From positions 11,302,000 through 11,365,999 of the forward strand of contig CM068316.1 in the NCBI GenBank assembly GCA_034766995.1: a stretch of DNA of 64,000 bases. Direction: 5' to 3'. Both the position numbers and the translations under genes were made by a program. Origin of the DNA: Acanthacorydalis orientalis. Taxonomy: Eukaryota > Arthropoda > Insecta > Megaloptera > Corydalidae. How positions within the stretch are numbered: the stretch's first letter is position 1; each line of letters begins with the position of its first letter. The notes under the pieces are model-generated. The model did no database searches, was not told the DNA's origin, and saw only the letters and a program-made list of their open reading frames with translations. Positions 35,216 to 47,677 of the stretch are shown here, in pieces.

Positions 35216-35510
35216 GATGGCGTCGGCGGGTCCGACGCTGAAGTGAGGAATAGGCCATTACCTACTAGCGGGATACCAGCCAGACGAATGAAAACGTTTG
35301 TGTGGGAGACGAACGCACGGTACGCAAGCTGTTGCGCCAGTGCGCTACTATTACTATAAGAGGCGTGGAGTTGCGGTTCTTCGTAGGCTGAGAAAAGGTG
35401 CGGCAGTAGAATACAGGAGAGACATTTTAATCTAAAAACTTGTCGGATTTATACTGGTGCCATGACGTTTTCACGGTGTATACGCGTTTGTTAAATTTGT
35501 TTACTTGAGG
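35018..35510. promoter_or_regulatory. strong CpG-rich island, candidate promoter or first exon
   Basis: This is the most GC- and CpG-rich block of the window, with sharp edges against AT-rich DNA. A GC-rich hairpin (GCGTCGG-CGGGT-CCGACGC) lies at 35220-35238. Several short plus-strand frames open inside it: 35018-35215 (65 aa), an 8-codon frame starting MASAGPTLK at about 35218, and 35288-35359 (MKTFVWETNARY onward, 23 aa). A minus frame at 35354-35425 begins MSLLYSTAAPF. Multiple short ATG frames are typical of transcript leaders. No TATA box or donor site can be placed with confidence. Confidence 0.4.
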
Positions 35511-36190
35511 GAATGCGAAGAAGCATTATAAAAAAAAAATGTATCGTGAAAAAAGTTTATAATAGTACCGAAAAGAAATGTCGCTTCCCGTTAGATTGCA
35601 TTGAGTTTGTTTTGAATTCAGAGTCTGGAATAAAAAATAATCATAAGCCCGGTGTTTTTTTTATATACGTTGTTAATCAGAAGTTTTTTCGTTTGTTCGC
35701 CGGACTTAATATCACAGAAATGCTTGGTTTTTTTAACACCAAAGAAAGTTTTATAACAATTGTTATTAGTTTTTTTTTTCAAGAGGTTCTTTTTTATTTT
35801 TAGAACATAAACGAACGCTACGTGTAAGATAATTTATACGAATAACAATTTAAGGAATATAACGTTATCTTATAATTTACACCTTCAAATAATTCATAAT
35901 TAGTTTCAATAAATCTAAAAAACGTGTTTTTTTTATATTTTCAATATAGATTTCTTTATATCAAATAGCTTAAAACAAATTTCAAGAAATTTAAAATGAT
36001 CGTAAAAATGTTAACAAAGTTTTAATGAAACCAAAAATCTACTAGCTTAATCTATTATTTAATTACTACGATAATAAAAATAAAAAAATCTTACGCATAC
36101 ATGTATGTATTTTTAAATTATAATTAAAACAAAATTCTACTAACAACGAAAGTAATTTCATAATTTCAGAATTAAGTAAATTACACAATT
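35511..36190. other. AT-rich stretch with a 96-codon frame, unrecognised
   Basis: The plus frame 35513-35803 begins MRRSIIKKKCIVKKV, includes CRFPLDCIEFVLNSESG and ends in a Phe/Ile-rich tail. It starts inside the edge of the CpG island. No domain is recognised; it is judged a probable chance frame. Confidence 0.35.
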
Positions 36191-36211
36191 ACACACACAC
36201 ACACACACACA

Positions 36212-36253
<42 letters not shown>
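36191..36253. repeat. compound (AC)n-(TA)n microsatellite
   Basis: About twelve AC units followed by a TA run. Confidence 0.95.
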
Positions 36254-36256
<3 letters not shown>

Positions 36257-36429
36257 CAGCATAAATTAATAAAAATTAAAATGTACATTCCTATTACCAA
36301 AATTGAGTTACAAATATATGAAATAATTTACGATATAATACGAATACAAAATCAAAATATTGACCGTACATCATTCGACATCAAAGAATTAATAATTACA
36401 CTCGTTACATAATTAAAAACTTGATTTTC

Positions 36430-36600
36430 AATATTCCCTGAATAAAATATAACCTTCATCGGCATGATGTGAGCTGGTGCCGATGTAATTAGGTAATCCG
36501 AGAATACCCTCGAACAGGCGTGTCCATTATAATGAACCTTAGTTAATAGCGCAGGTCAAAGGTCGGCTAACTAATAATTTGTTATAACTTTACTGCACAG
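36430..36600. promoter_or_regulatory. candidate cis-regulatory element with a DR1 motif
   Basis: A compact GC-richer block with dense recognisable sites: AGGTCA-A-AGGTCG at 36553-36565, a direct repeat of nuclear-receptor half sites with one-base spacing (HNF4, or the RXR/USP type), and a TAATTAGG homeodomain-type core at about 36486-36493. There is no open frame. Sites were read by eye against known consensus sequences; function is inferred. Confidence 0.35.
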
Positions 36601-37100
36601 TAACATTTACATAAACTACATATTTATAAACATGAACTATCAAAATTAGATAAACGATATAATTTATATTATCTTCAGATAATTTCAATTATTTTGATTA
36701 ATTTTGGTGTCGTATTTCAATAATATTAGTAAATATAAATAAATATATTAAAATTACACAAAAATTATTGTACAAATGCACCCTTATAGCTTGAATGTAA
36801 CATTTTACAGGAAGCTTTTCATACTTCAACTATTTAGCTGGCCTTTTTAAAACAGAAACGATGCATCAAGAATTTATCTCGAAGTTAGACTGCGGGTCTA
36901 TTAAATTACGTCTTTCATCCCCATTCATTCATTCAGTACTGACGTTTAACTTTAAAAAGAGTTGCATGAATGTTTCGAACATAAAAACGAATGATTTTTT
37001 TATTCAATACAGATATTACGAAGACTATAAAGGAAATTTATTAAAGTGAAGCTGCTATTGAAAACTAAGAAGGGTATTTAATTTCTGTTTCAATAGAGAG
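36601..37100. other. AT-rich stretch, nothing recognised
   Basis: The plus frame at 36861-37049 (62 aa, begins MHQEFISKLDCGSIKLRLSS) lies in slightly GC-richer DNA but is not recognised. Confidence 0.45.
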
Positions 37101-37900
37101 AAAAAAGAATATTTAACTTCTGTTGTTTACGTTTGAAACGCCCTCGTGTTTTTCTTTCGTGTACAAAAAATTTTTACTGTTGAAAACCGTGTCAAGAGCT
37201 AACATATTTTTTACAGTAATTTAAATTTTTGTAGTGTTTTTTTTCGTAAAATGAAAATTTATACAAGGCATTGTAATAACTCATTCTTTTTTCTAGCTGT
37301 TATTAAATGAGTCCAAACTCGGAAAAAGTCTTGTCGTCGTACTTAACATCACTAATTAATATAAATAACAACAATGCGGATTTGAGAGAAGAATCAAGCG
37401 AGCGCGAGAAAAAATTAGGTGGTGCGTAAAACGCAAGATAGAAATCTTAGAATTGTACGAATGTCAGACTGTGCGGTTTTGCAGACAAGCATACGAACGA
37501 ACATGAGTAACGGGCAGGTTCTGAATGTGCAAAAATAAAAATGATAAATGACTGCGGGACTTGTTTATCTACGCTGGAGTGGCAGCCACTTTAGACGTGA
37601 ATGAACGAATTATATCGAAAAAGTGTGTTCATTTTTTGTCGGTGCTTGCGCAACCCTGAGATTGATTCATCTTTGTTGTTTAGTTCGTTTTTCGTTCAGT
37701 ACAAGTGAACGAGATCGTTCTCTGCATACGTCGTATTGATACATTATCAATTGTACGGAAATTACACGGATGGTTCCTTGATACAATCATTTATCTTCTC
37801 AGTTTACTACAGTTACATCTATATAATTTCCTAGTTTGGCTGATATTTCATGATGGATAGTAAACAGGCAGTGAAATTTATTTCAAATAGTTATGATAAA
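37101..37900. promoter_or_regulatory. GC/CpG-richer island, candidate promoter
   Basis: CpGs are frequent, mainly at 37325-37750. An arthropod initiator-like TCAGT sits at 37696-37700 (GTTCAGTACAAG). A 13-bp palindrome (AGTGGC-A-GCCACT) lies at 37578-37590. Short frames such as 37548-37604 (MTAGLVYLRWSGSHFRRE) are present, with no recognised product. Confidence 0.35.
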
Positions 37901-38105
37901 CACTTCCAAACGGAAATGAACCTGTTCTGAACTCATTGTCTAACTAATATTTATATTATTTGTAAACAAAATATAAAATAGAGCTAATAATCCGATTTAT
38001 AAACATTTAATTTTTATTATTGTCTAATTTTTTTAATACTAAACTGTTAACTGTGTTAATACAAAAATGAAGTTATAGGCAGTAGCAAATTTTGGAAGCA
38101 AAATT
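37901..38105. other. AT-rich spacer
   Basis: Nothing recognised. Confidence 0.55.
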
Positions 38106-38341
<236 letters not shown>

Positions 38342-38490
38342 AAACTATTTTTTTAAACGATATAAACGAAAAAAAAATCAGTAATGATTAATAAATTACT
38401 TTTTATAGAAAAAATTAAAAAGTTACAATATTCGAAGAAGTTAGGAAATATGTTCATTTAGCCCGGATTATTATAAAATATATATTATTA

Positions 38491-38541
38491 TAAATACAGA
38501 TTTTTTATTAATGCGAGACTAGAAAAATAAAGTGAAGTGGA
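38491..38541. repeat. dispersed repeat, copy 1
   Basis: It matches 44011-44061 at 45 of 51 bases in the same orientation, with an identical core ATGCGAGACT. The two copies are 5.5 kb apart. Identity unknown; probably the remains of an old mobile element. Confidence 0.75.
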
Positions 38542-39170
38542 ATTCATTTGAACAAAAAATGTTAAAAATTGAACTGAAGATTTCTCTTTGTTGGAAGAAA
38601 ACATTTTTTTTTCTAGAACGAAACGAATTCGATTAATGTATACTATCTTAAAGAAATGAAACATGAATATTGAATATTACAAGAATTCAATGACTTCAAA
38701 CAACATAGAGATTCATGTAAATTTTCATATTAAGAGTAGCAAGAATAGCTGGAGTGAAAACTGGATACAAGAACAAGCAGGAATTATGAATATAATTAAA
38801 ATGCTTGTTGTGGAAAAAAAGGACAATTTCAAAAAGAGAATATAATAGGCGAGAAAAAGTAATTTGAATCTATACCAAGAAATATAAATATATAAAAAAA
38901 GATAACAATGAAAAAGTAAAATAATAAAATCAAAATTGAAATCAAAATGCATGGAAAAAATAAGAACATTCTAGTTGAATTTTTTAAACCCGATTTATTG
39001 TGAAGCATTAAAGGTTTCAAAAACAGTTTTATTTTGTTTAGAACAATATTTTTTATTTTAGCGTTTCAATAAATGTCATAGAAAAATTATTAATTTAATA
39101 CATAAAGTATTATTATATATAATCTTGAATGCTATAACATATATAAAAATATAATTGTTAATTTAGTAAT
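38542..39170. other. AT-rich stretch, nothing recognised
   Basis: Lys/Asn- and Phe/Leu-rich frames on opposite strands (38663-39020) look like chance. Confidence 0.5.
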
Positions 39171-39186
39171 ATATATATATACATAC

Positions 39187-39238
<52 letters not shown>
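39171..39238. repeat. compound (ATAC)n-(AT)n microsatellite
   Basis: About five CATA units, then a TA run. Confidence 0.95.
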
Positions 39239-39242
<4 letters not shown>

Positions 39243-40207
39243 AGATATTTTTAGATCCTCGTTATCAATTTTCTAAACGTTTCTTTGATTGATATTTTGT
39301 AAAATTAATAATGATAATTTATATATAAGACTTCCATGAACGTATTTTAAAAACGCTCATGTATCAGTTAATTTTCATCAAATATCTGAAAAAAAAGGCT
39401 GTTGAAATTACTTTTAATTAACGATAGTGGATCCAGATAATGTATTAAGTGCAAAAACACGCAAGTCTGACTCTTTCAAAAGACGATAGTACACGAGATG
39501 AGCATCTACAAAAAATTCTACAGGTAACAAATTGAATATCATTTATCTATGTAATAACATGCCACGAAGTCTTTTAAATACAACAATCGACAACATTATT
39601 GTAAAGCAAATCGTTACATACGTCGCAAATATTGGCATGAAAAGATCATTTGACTAACTGACGTCTTTGTTGGTGGTCAAAATAATAACTTTAAAGAATA
39701 TATGTATATATGTGTATATATGTGTATATATTCATTAGATGCATAAACACATATAATAATTTTTGACCTTCATTTAATCTGTTTCTGCTTACCTAAACTT
39801 GTGTATTAAAAAATGATTCATGCGTGCGTGCTGTTCAAAAAAAGATTTCACGTTTTTCATTATTATGAGGCGCATCTGTATTATATAATTATTTCATATG
39901 ATGTATACATTTTTTTGGATTGTATCCAAACCAACTTTTGACAGTAAATGAAGCGGTAATATAAGCTATTAAAATCTTTGTTGTTTATGTCGTTCTTAAG
40001 GTTAGAGTGTAATGACCGTTTTATTACAATTAAAAGTATCGGATTGGTCTAACTTTTAAAGTTCAATGTTTTATTTTTTTATTAATCTGATGTATTTATT
40101 ATTATTTTTCCAATTTGAAAAATATAATTTACTCATTTTTTTAAAGATACTCAATGATGTATTTGACTCGTATATATACTTGAATTGTGTTTTGTGTTTT
40201 ACTCTCA
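39239..40207. other. AT-rich stretch, nothing recognised
   Basis: A short TATG/TGTA tract lies at about 39700-39731. The part at 39440-39680 has a little more GC but no open frame. Confidence 0.5.
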
Positions 40208-40247
40208 AGATGTGTTTTACTCTTCAATTGAAGAGTAAAACACATCT
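40208..40247. repeat. perfect 40-bp palindrome
   Basis: The sequence equals its own reverse complement over 40 bases with no spacer, centred on CAATTG at 40225-40230; its left half begins AGATGTGTTTTACTC. Confidence 0.97.
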
Positions 40248-40266
40248 CACTAACAGTAAATAGTCA

Positions 40267-40267
<1 letters not shown>

Positions 40268-40309
<42 letters not shown>
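40268..40309. repeat. (TA)n microsatellite
   Basis: TA run of about 42 bp, 20 bp after the palindrome. Confidence 0.95.
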
Positions 40310-40312
<3 letters not shown>

Positions 40313-42236
40313 CCACATTACATAATATTTAAATAAAGGCAGTGCAAATAAAATTATTCGTCGCCTATAAATATTCCAGTAAAATTATTTAAATGTTCCA
40401 GTCTAGCTAATCAAAAATATAAAATAAAGTTGTGATTAATATAAATATTTGTAACTTGAGAAAATTTTGAAATAATATTAAAAATATTTAATTCCAGCGT
40501 CCTTAAATTATTGACATACAATCAATAAATATTTTAATATTTATTCCAGTATAACAATTTTTTAATAATAATAAAACAGAAATTGATATCAAAGTATTAC
40601 AAATAAAAATTTTTGTATATGTCGAGTATAAAATATATACAATCATACACAATTAGTGCAATCATACACATTATGTATGATATTCAAAGCAAATCAATAG
40701 TTACAGATAATAGTTATAAACATATGTTTAAAAATGAATATATTTTTTATGCTAATAAAATGTTTTGTAAAAATCGGTACTTATTTATACTACAGTGCAG
40801 TATGTGCATATGTGGTATAAAAATATGCAAGATTTTATGAGTAGCTATTATTATTTTCTTTTCAGCTCCATCTGCTACTTCAATGAACTTCATATATGCA
40901 TAAAATCAAACGAGTCTCAAATGTATTATAAAATTCGTTATGTTGTAACGTAATACGAAAACGTTTATTAACAAGCAGTTACAAACTATGTACGAGTTTA
41001 ACAGTAAAAAGAAAATTAATAAAAAAAACACTGTTTATTACTACATTCACGACTATAAAAATGGATTTTACATTGCATATTGCAACGGATTCGGACAATA
41101 TCATGCAAATAAGATAATTATTTTCCAGTTCATAAAGAAAAATTATTTTACAACGTTTGCATATTGAAAATTGTTATTGAAATTCTTTATAGGATAGTAA
41201 ATACTCATTTAAAATGTATGTCCTTTTCCTATCAACTAGAATAGTAATGCAAATTTTTATTCTAATGAAATATCAATTGATAACCACTTTTTTTCATTTA
41301 TGAAATAAAATGAATGTAATTTATATATGAAAATATCCTATGTATTATAAATAGTTTAGTTATTGAAGACTATTATAAAAATTAAAATTTTCGTTCCGTA
41401 ACGTTACTATTGCAATTCATAAAAGTTAGGCTAGTTAGGCAGTTCTTAGACTGAAATTAGGCTACTTTATATTATCAACTTTTATAACTTCTCTTAGTTT
41501 TTAACAGCCTTAGAACTGCATAAATCTGCATAACATGAGATCGTAATAAAAATATAAAAACTTTACACACTCAACGATTATTTTATCACCACTTCAGTAG
41601 GCAAAGTAATAAAATTCACTTAAAACTATTTATGTAATCAAAATTAAAAAATACAGTTTAAAAACACGTCATATTTTAAATATAAAACCTATAAAATGAA
41701 GTAAATGTTTCTAAATGAATCAGCAAGTAATTTTTAGATCATCGTATCATTTGACATAAATATTATAAAGGAATATATTGAATTTTTTGACAATATGTTA
41801 TGACAATAAAAACACATTTAAAAAATGAACAAGATTTCAACTCATTGTAGCATCTATACACATAAAAATGGAATAAATTGAAATAAATGGAATAAAATTC
41901 TACAAAAAATTTCAGATCTAGAAAAATCGTAAGATTTCTTTCTGAATTTATCAGACTTTAATCATAAAATGAAGTAATAATACTACCAAAATTACATTTT
42001 AACTCTCACATGCAAATTTAGACACTTCTTTAATTTATCAAAAACCCACTCATCGTAATTCTGCCTTTTCACAAAAAGATATTCATCTTGTCATTCCTTG
42101 AAAACATTGACTTTTTGATGAGTTTATTTTTATAAAAAAAATCACTAAAATAACCTTTCAATAAAACAATCATGTTTTAAAACATTTGACATTTAAAAAT
42201 AATATTGAATATCAGATAATATTTAAATGCTGCATA
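40310..42236. other. AT-rich stretch, nothing recognised
   Basis: A good-looking splice acceptor (TTCTTTTCAG, ending 40865) precedes a 28-codon open frame to a stop at 40951-40953 (SICYFNELHICIKSNE). Without a partner exon this is not called a gene. Confidence 0.45.
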
Positions 42237-42521
42237 TATATATATGTGTGTGTGTATGTGGGTAATATTTAATGAATGTTACAAAAATAAAAGGTATTTG
42301 AAATATATTTTTACCTTTTTTCTCGTCAAGTTCATATTTAAAACTTGAAAACTTGAATAACTAAAGGATATGAAAAAACGTATTTCACACATCGGTACAC
42401 TATAAAAAAGTGTACATTCTATTAAAAGATACACATATACATATGAAAAAAGATGTATAAAACCTAAATAATTTTCTATACGAAATATAAATATGAATGA
42501 GTGACTATAAAGGTAAAATGG

Positions 42522-42525
<4 letters not shown>

Positions 42526-42561
<36 letters not shown>
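42526..42561. repeat. (TA)n microsatellite
   Basis: TA run of about 36 bp. Confidence 0.95.
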
Positions 42562-42564
<3 letters not shown>

Positions 42565-42795
42565 ATACTAAAATTATAATAAAAAAGGTAGTTTGTCACT
42601 TTTTTCAAAGGATGTATGAAATTATTTTTAATACACGACTGAAATATTAGTTTATTTTTCAGATTGATTTGCAGTATTAATTTTATTATTTATTCTTTGT
42701 ATATTAATTAAAATTTTATTTAAATTCCGTTAAATGTATACTTTTTTTATTATTAGTTTTAATATACCTTTATCTACTTTATAAAAATATATTGA

Positions 42796-42801
42796 TACAT
42801 A

Positions 42802-42851
<50 letters not shown>
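42796..42851. repeat. (TA)n microsatellite with CATA units
   Basis: TACATA units followed by a TA run. Confidence 0.95.
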
Positions 42852-42853
<2 letters not shown>

Positions 42854-42950
42854 AGGATGCAGTAAGAAGGATAAAAATTTGATTCAATTTCGTATGTTTT
42901 TTTTTACAAACAGCGACCAACGCAGAAGATGAGAAATTAAATCAGATATA

Positions 42951-43130
42951 ATGAAAAACAATACCATTTTGTTTTTCGGATATTTGATTAAAATGTATAC
43001 GGAGTCGTACTTTTTTATTAATCTATATTGTGTAAGCATGGAATTTCAACGATACAATGAAAGTGACAACGAAAGAACACACTGTTGGATAAGTGTTGAT
43101 CGTAAATTTGTTAAATTCATTGAAAACTGA
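42951..43130 (+). CDS. 59-aa open frame, unrecognised
   Basis: From ATG 42951 to TGA 43128-43130. The N-terminal half is hydrophobic (ILFFGYLIKMYTESYFFINL) and could be a signal or membrane segment. The C-terminal half is polar and mixed (MEFQRYNESDNERTHCWISV, then DRKFVKFIEN). The block 42890-43170 is somewhat richer in GC than the flanks. No family recognised, and frames of this length are expected by chance here. Confidence 0.12.
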   Translation: MKNNTILFFGYLIKMYTESYFFINLYCVSMEFQRYNESDNERTHCWISVDRKFVKFIEN

Positions 43131-44010
43131 ACGAAACTCGTTGGATATTCTTTCGCTACTCAAACAGACGTTTTTATTAATGATGTGTTTAAATTATATT
43201 TATATAAATTTAAAACGATTTTACTACGTTTCTACGATTTAATATGTATCCGCATAAAGTATTTTTATTTTTTTTGTCCAGATAAAAGTATGTTTTTTTT
43301 GTTCATTGTTCATATATTAAAAATTATATTATTTATTCAGCTATCCACATTAGAATTTAATTTAATAATAATCATTTTTTAAGTCTTTGAATTCTTAACA
43401 GATCTTACTAAATATATATATATATATAAAGCATTAATAAGGACGGAAACAAATATATCTCTCTACCCACTATAAGTCTTGAACTATTGTTGAAATCTCA
43501 GATCACAGGTCATTTTTCGCTAGAAAAAATAATTATCTAAAATATTTTACTATAATAAAAATTATAAATTGTGTTTAAACGTATTTTTTTAATATCATAA
43601 ATAGTAAATAAGACAAGGAAATAGTTAAAATAGTCTATTTCTTAGATAAAGAAAATTACAAATAATACTTTGTCTGATAAAAGTTTTAAAGAAAAACCGT
43701 ACCATAATAAAAATAATCAAGAATAAACCAAATTTTACAAACTTTGTCTGAAGAAAAATGATTGGATTAAAATAATAGTAACAGAAAAAATATGTAAATT
43801 ATACTTAAAAATGATTAAAAATATTATATTTAGAGTACAGACAATCATTTTGACTGAAAAATTAATAATGGGAGAAAATAAAACTTATAAACATTAGTTT
43901 GTCTTTGTCGCATATTAAAAAGTGATTTGTTGTTGGCTCAACCATGTACCAATATTCCCAAAAGACATCAGACTACAATCTTATTAAGTTACTCAAATAC
44001 AGATTATTAT
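43131..44010. other. AT-rich stretch, nothing recognised
   Basis: A short TA run lies at 43412-43430. The frame at 43185-43382 is Ile/Leu/Phe-rich and judged chance. Confidence 0.55.
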
Positions 44011-44061
44011 CAAATATAGATTATTTATTGATGCGAGACTAAAAAAATAAAGTGAGGTGGA
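44011..44061. repeat. dispersed repeat, copy 2
   Basis: Matches 38491-38541 (45 of 51 bases, same strand). Confidence 0.75.
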
Positions 44062-44067
44062 TGTTTT

Positions 44068-44251
44068 ATGTGCGACTAAATCAAACTCATGATTATTGTG
44101 ACGAAATCTCGAAAACCCAATTTACAGTTAAATTGAACTGAACAGTAAATTATATCGCAAATTATTTACTTGATAGCTAATAAATCTTTCAAAAAGAAAA
44201 CATGTGCGACTAAATAAACCCATGATTATTAGAACGAAATATCAAGAATTC
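44068..44251. repeat. short tandem duplication next to the dispersed repeat
   Basis: Bases 44068-44119 and 44202-44251 share ATGTGCGACTAAAT, CATGATTATT and ACGAAAT-TC blocks in the same order, offset by 134 bp. The first copy begins a few bases after the dispersed repeat copy 2, so both may belong to one old element. Confidence 0.65.
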
Positions 44252-45650
44252 AGTTGTTAATTTTAAACATTATTTTAATTTCTTAATTGAACAAACAATA
44301 TTTCAGTGAAAATACATAAACCAATAAAAATATATCTAAAAAAATATGGACGAGTCGAAGAAAAAGACAGTTTCAAATAAAATATACTTTTATAATTGAA
44401 ATATGTAGCTAAAGTTTAATATCTTAATTATTATAATATTAAACTTTGATAAAAATTCTGTAATAGACGGTTGACATGAAAAGTCCAAATAACATTTAAA
44501 GAAAAATTTATTAATGAAGAAAATTTATTATTAAATAAGAAAATAGTATTAGTTAAAAAGTTATAAAATAGTATTTTGATTCTATTAAAAAAATCAAGAT
44601 ATGAATAATGTGTTGGGAAACATAATTGCTAGCTTCTAATAACATCAAAAAATATTTAAAGTCAAAGTACATGTTAAACTGTATACACACACACGTCCAT
44701 CCATATTAAATGAAAATATTATAATTATTATACCCAAGTTTCTCAAATGAATTTCTTAATAATTCCATATTTTACAAATTAAACAATTTTATGTTTTTTA
44801 TTAAGTTTCCGATCTTATTCTAAGATAATACTTTATTTTATCTATTGAATAACTCATTATATTAAAAACGAATTCACACTTCTAAACGATAAGATTCAAT
44901 CGTCTGGAAAACATATAAATCAACATTCGTTATTAAAAATGTTAATTAAACAAAAGCTTATCGACGATTTTCAACATAGAATGATAATAACTTTTTTAGA
45001 CACATTTCATTTCTCTGCTTAATGATGCTATTCTTCATATAACATTTAATTTAAATAGTAATCAACTGACCGTATCTCTGTAACCGCCGTACAATTTTTA
45101 TACACATTTTAACATTGTTCTCGAAATGAAACAATTTATCTATCTTAATGATGATGTGTGTTCATGGACTTAACAGTCGATTTTCTGAATATATTGATTT
45201 CGATTTATTAGTTTGAATTTTGTTTGAATACATTTAATTATTCATTATATATATATATATAAATTCGATTTCTAATAAAAACATTGTTCTTCCATTAAAA
45301 CCATTACTGAGTTCAGATAAACTCTGTAACTCGTATTAAATTTTATTTAAAAAACAGACTGAATTTAAAAAACAATTCAGAATGTTTATCAATAGAAGTA
45401 TTAAACAAACATGTTAATATATTCAGATGTTTCAAATATAATAAAGTTAAGTTCTGTAACAATTTCAGAAAATATTTGAAAGAGAAACAGTAGATGTCAA
45501 TGTTCTAAAAGGACGAATTATTTGAAATTTTGAAACAGACACATTGAATTATATAACAAAAAAGTTGATAAACGGACCGTTTTCATTTCGAAATAAAATA
45601 AAAAGAAAATATCTGTTCCGGTCGTACATTTTACACCTCTGATCCACTAT
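44252..45650. other. AT-rich stretch, nothing recognised
   Basis: A short TA run lies at 45246-45261; no coding signal. Confidence 0.55.
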
Positions 45651-46080
45651 AAATGATAAATCATTAAATAACTCCTTTTCAGAAACGGCTGTCGCCACCA
45701 TATTTTTTTGCATCGAACGCGAAATTTAATGTAACGCTTGATAAATCGAACCAATAACCTTCATCACATGTTGAACGTCCTTAAACGCGTCTCATTTATA
45801 TGATTAATACACTTATCTCTACAACTCCGTTTGCACTCCGATTGCAACCATCAGTCATGGATGTCATGTTGCCATTTTGACAACATCGTACAGTTTATAC
45901 ACACAATACGAGAGCTTTTAAGTGTAGTAAATGTTATAATATTCTAACAGATATTAGAGTACTTTATCGCATACAGATACAGACAGTTATGGTCATATAT
46001 TATTGATTTATGTTCCTGAAACATGAATGCTAGCGGTTGGAGCCGTAAACGTTTACTGATTGACGTTAATGTCTGCATGA
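45651..46080. promoter_or_regulatory. GC-richer island, candidate regulatory DNA
   Basis: CpGs are scattered over 45680-45910 and 46030-46070. A 44-codon plus frame starts at 46023 (MNASGWSRKRLLIDV) but runs into the TA repeat and stops at 46155-46157. No product is recognised. Confidence 0.25.
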
Positions 46081-46120
46081 AACACAATGTGTTTGTAACA
46101 AAATTATTTCATAACAAACA

Positions 46121-46121
<1 letters not shown>

Positions 46122-46153
<32 letters not shown>

Positions 46154-46157
46154 ATAA
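46122..46157. repeat. (TA)n microsatellite
   Basis: TA run with one TT interruption. Confidence 0.95.
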
Positions 46158-47081
46158 GAGGAAATTGAAAAATTACAAAAAAACTTGTGAAAAATAATTG
46201 TAATCCATATAGTTTATCACTAGAACGTGACATTGGATGAATGCAAAAAAGAGGTTGAATTTCTATTAAAAGATTTGTAAAGTGACAACTCAAGAGAACG
46301 AAGACAGATCGAGTTTGAAAAATAGTTTGTTTTTTTTTGTAAACATGACAGATCGTTTACAATATGACCCGTTCTTATACGATTTTACATAAATATTATA
46401 TCAGTAAATCTATTAGACTTTTTAACATCTATCGATTTTGAAATAAATATATTTTATTCAAATTTAATGATTGTAGCAGTTGTATAATTTAAAAAGGAGA
46501 TTTACTTTTTAATAAGAATATTATTACAGTCGAGTATTACAATAGTGTTACAATCATTTATAAAAAAGTATTTAAAAAAGAAAATTGTATTCATAATTTG
46601 TTAATTATACCGAATTGTATAAAAAAATTTACTGATTATAATTAATACAATTTTAGAAATGTAAAAAGTTGAACTATTAAATAACCCCTTATATTCTTGA
46701 ATTTTATTGGTTAGAAAAATATAAACGAAAATCATTTCTCAAGAGTTGATGTCAAATTTTATTATAAACAGAAGATGATTTATAAGTGGCTCAGAAATCA
46801 ATCAATTATTAAAAGGAAATATCGAAATATTAAAATTTTCAGTCCACATTATAAGTTTAATTTCTATATTATACCTTATTTTAATATCCGTGAAATTATT
46901 TATATTTAAAAATGTTTATCGGAATTTTTTTAACAAAAACTGATTTGATTTTCGCTCTATTTAGATAGAAAGTCGATTTTTTCGGATTCATCCTTTAATA
47001 TCGTTTTCTTGAATTCAGCTAAAAATTTATAAAAATGTAATTAAAATATTAATTTAAATTTAAATTATTAGTAATATTATT
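46158..47081. other. AT-rich stretch, nothing recognised
   Basis: No repeat or coding signal seen. Confidence 0.55.
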
Positions 47082-47108
47082 CATATATATATATATATAT
47101 ATATATTT
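47082..47108. repeat. (TA)n microsatellite
   Basis: TA run of about 27 bp. Confidence 0.95.
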
Positions 47109-47160
47109 AAACAAGTGATATATAAACATAAAAAGATCATTTGCATATTAGTTTCATACT

Positions 47161-47644
47161 AGAATAAATTCCGAACAATACTTTAAATGTAAACGCACTT
47201 AAAGTAAGAGAAAAAATAGAAACAACTTAAAGAAAATAGACTTGTTGAAGTTGAAATTTGTATTGTTCCGTTTTGTAAACTGCGTCAAAATGAGCTTTTA
47301 ACTTAACGGCCATGAATAAATCCTGCACGATATAAAGACGTTGCGTTCTTTTTTTTCTCACCCTTTCATTTGTGCCGTTTGTGTTAAGATTTGTTTCCAT
47401 ATATCATGATGAAAAAATTGTCTAGACTCAGTCGCACTTTTTTTTGTTTTATTTTTTAACAGTTACATAAAAGTTGTGATTTTAACAGCGTTATCGAGAA
47501 TCGTTTCTGAATTTTTTCAGATTATTTCTCTCTTTCGTTTATTTTTATTCTTTTTTATCTTCATTAATTATATTTTTCTCTTCTGTAGACGAACTACATT
47601 GAACTATTCGTAAAAATCATAAAGTTACGAAAACATTATGTATA

Positions 47645-47646
<2 letters not shown>
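47161..47646. promoter_or_regulatory. slightly GC-richer block with T-rich runs
   Basis: Modest CpG content at 47280-47400 and 47480-47510, flanked by pyrimidine-rich runs. No open frame of note. A weak candidate for regulatory DNA only. Confidence 0.2.

Positions 47647-47676
<30 letters not shown>
47647..47676. repeat. (TA)n microsatellite
   Basis: TA run of about 30 bp. Confidence 0.95.
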
Positions 47677-47677
<1 letters not shown>

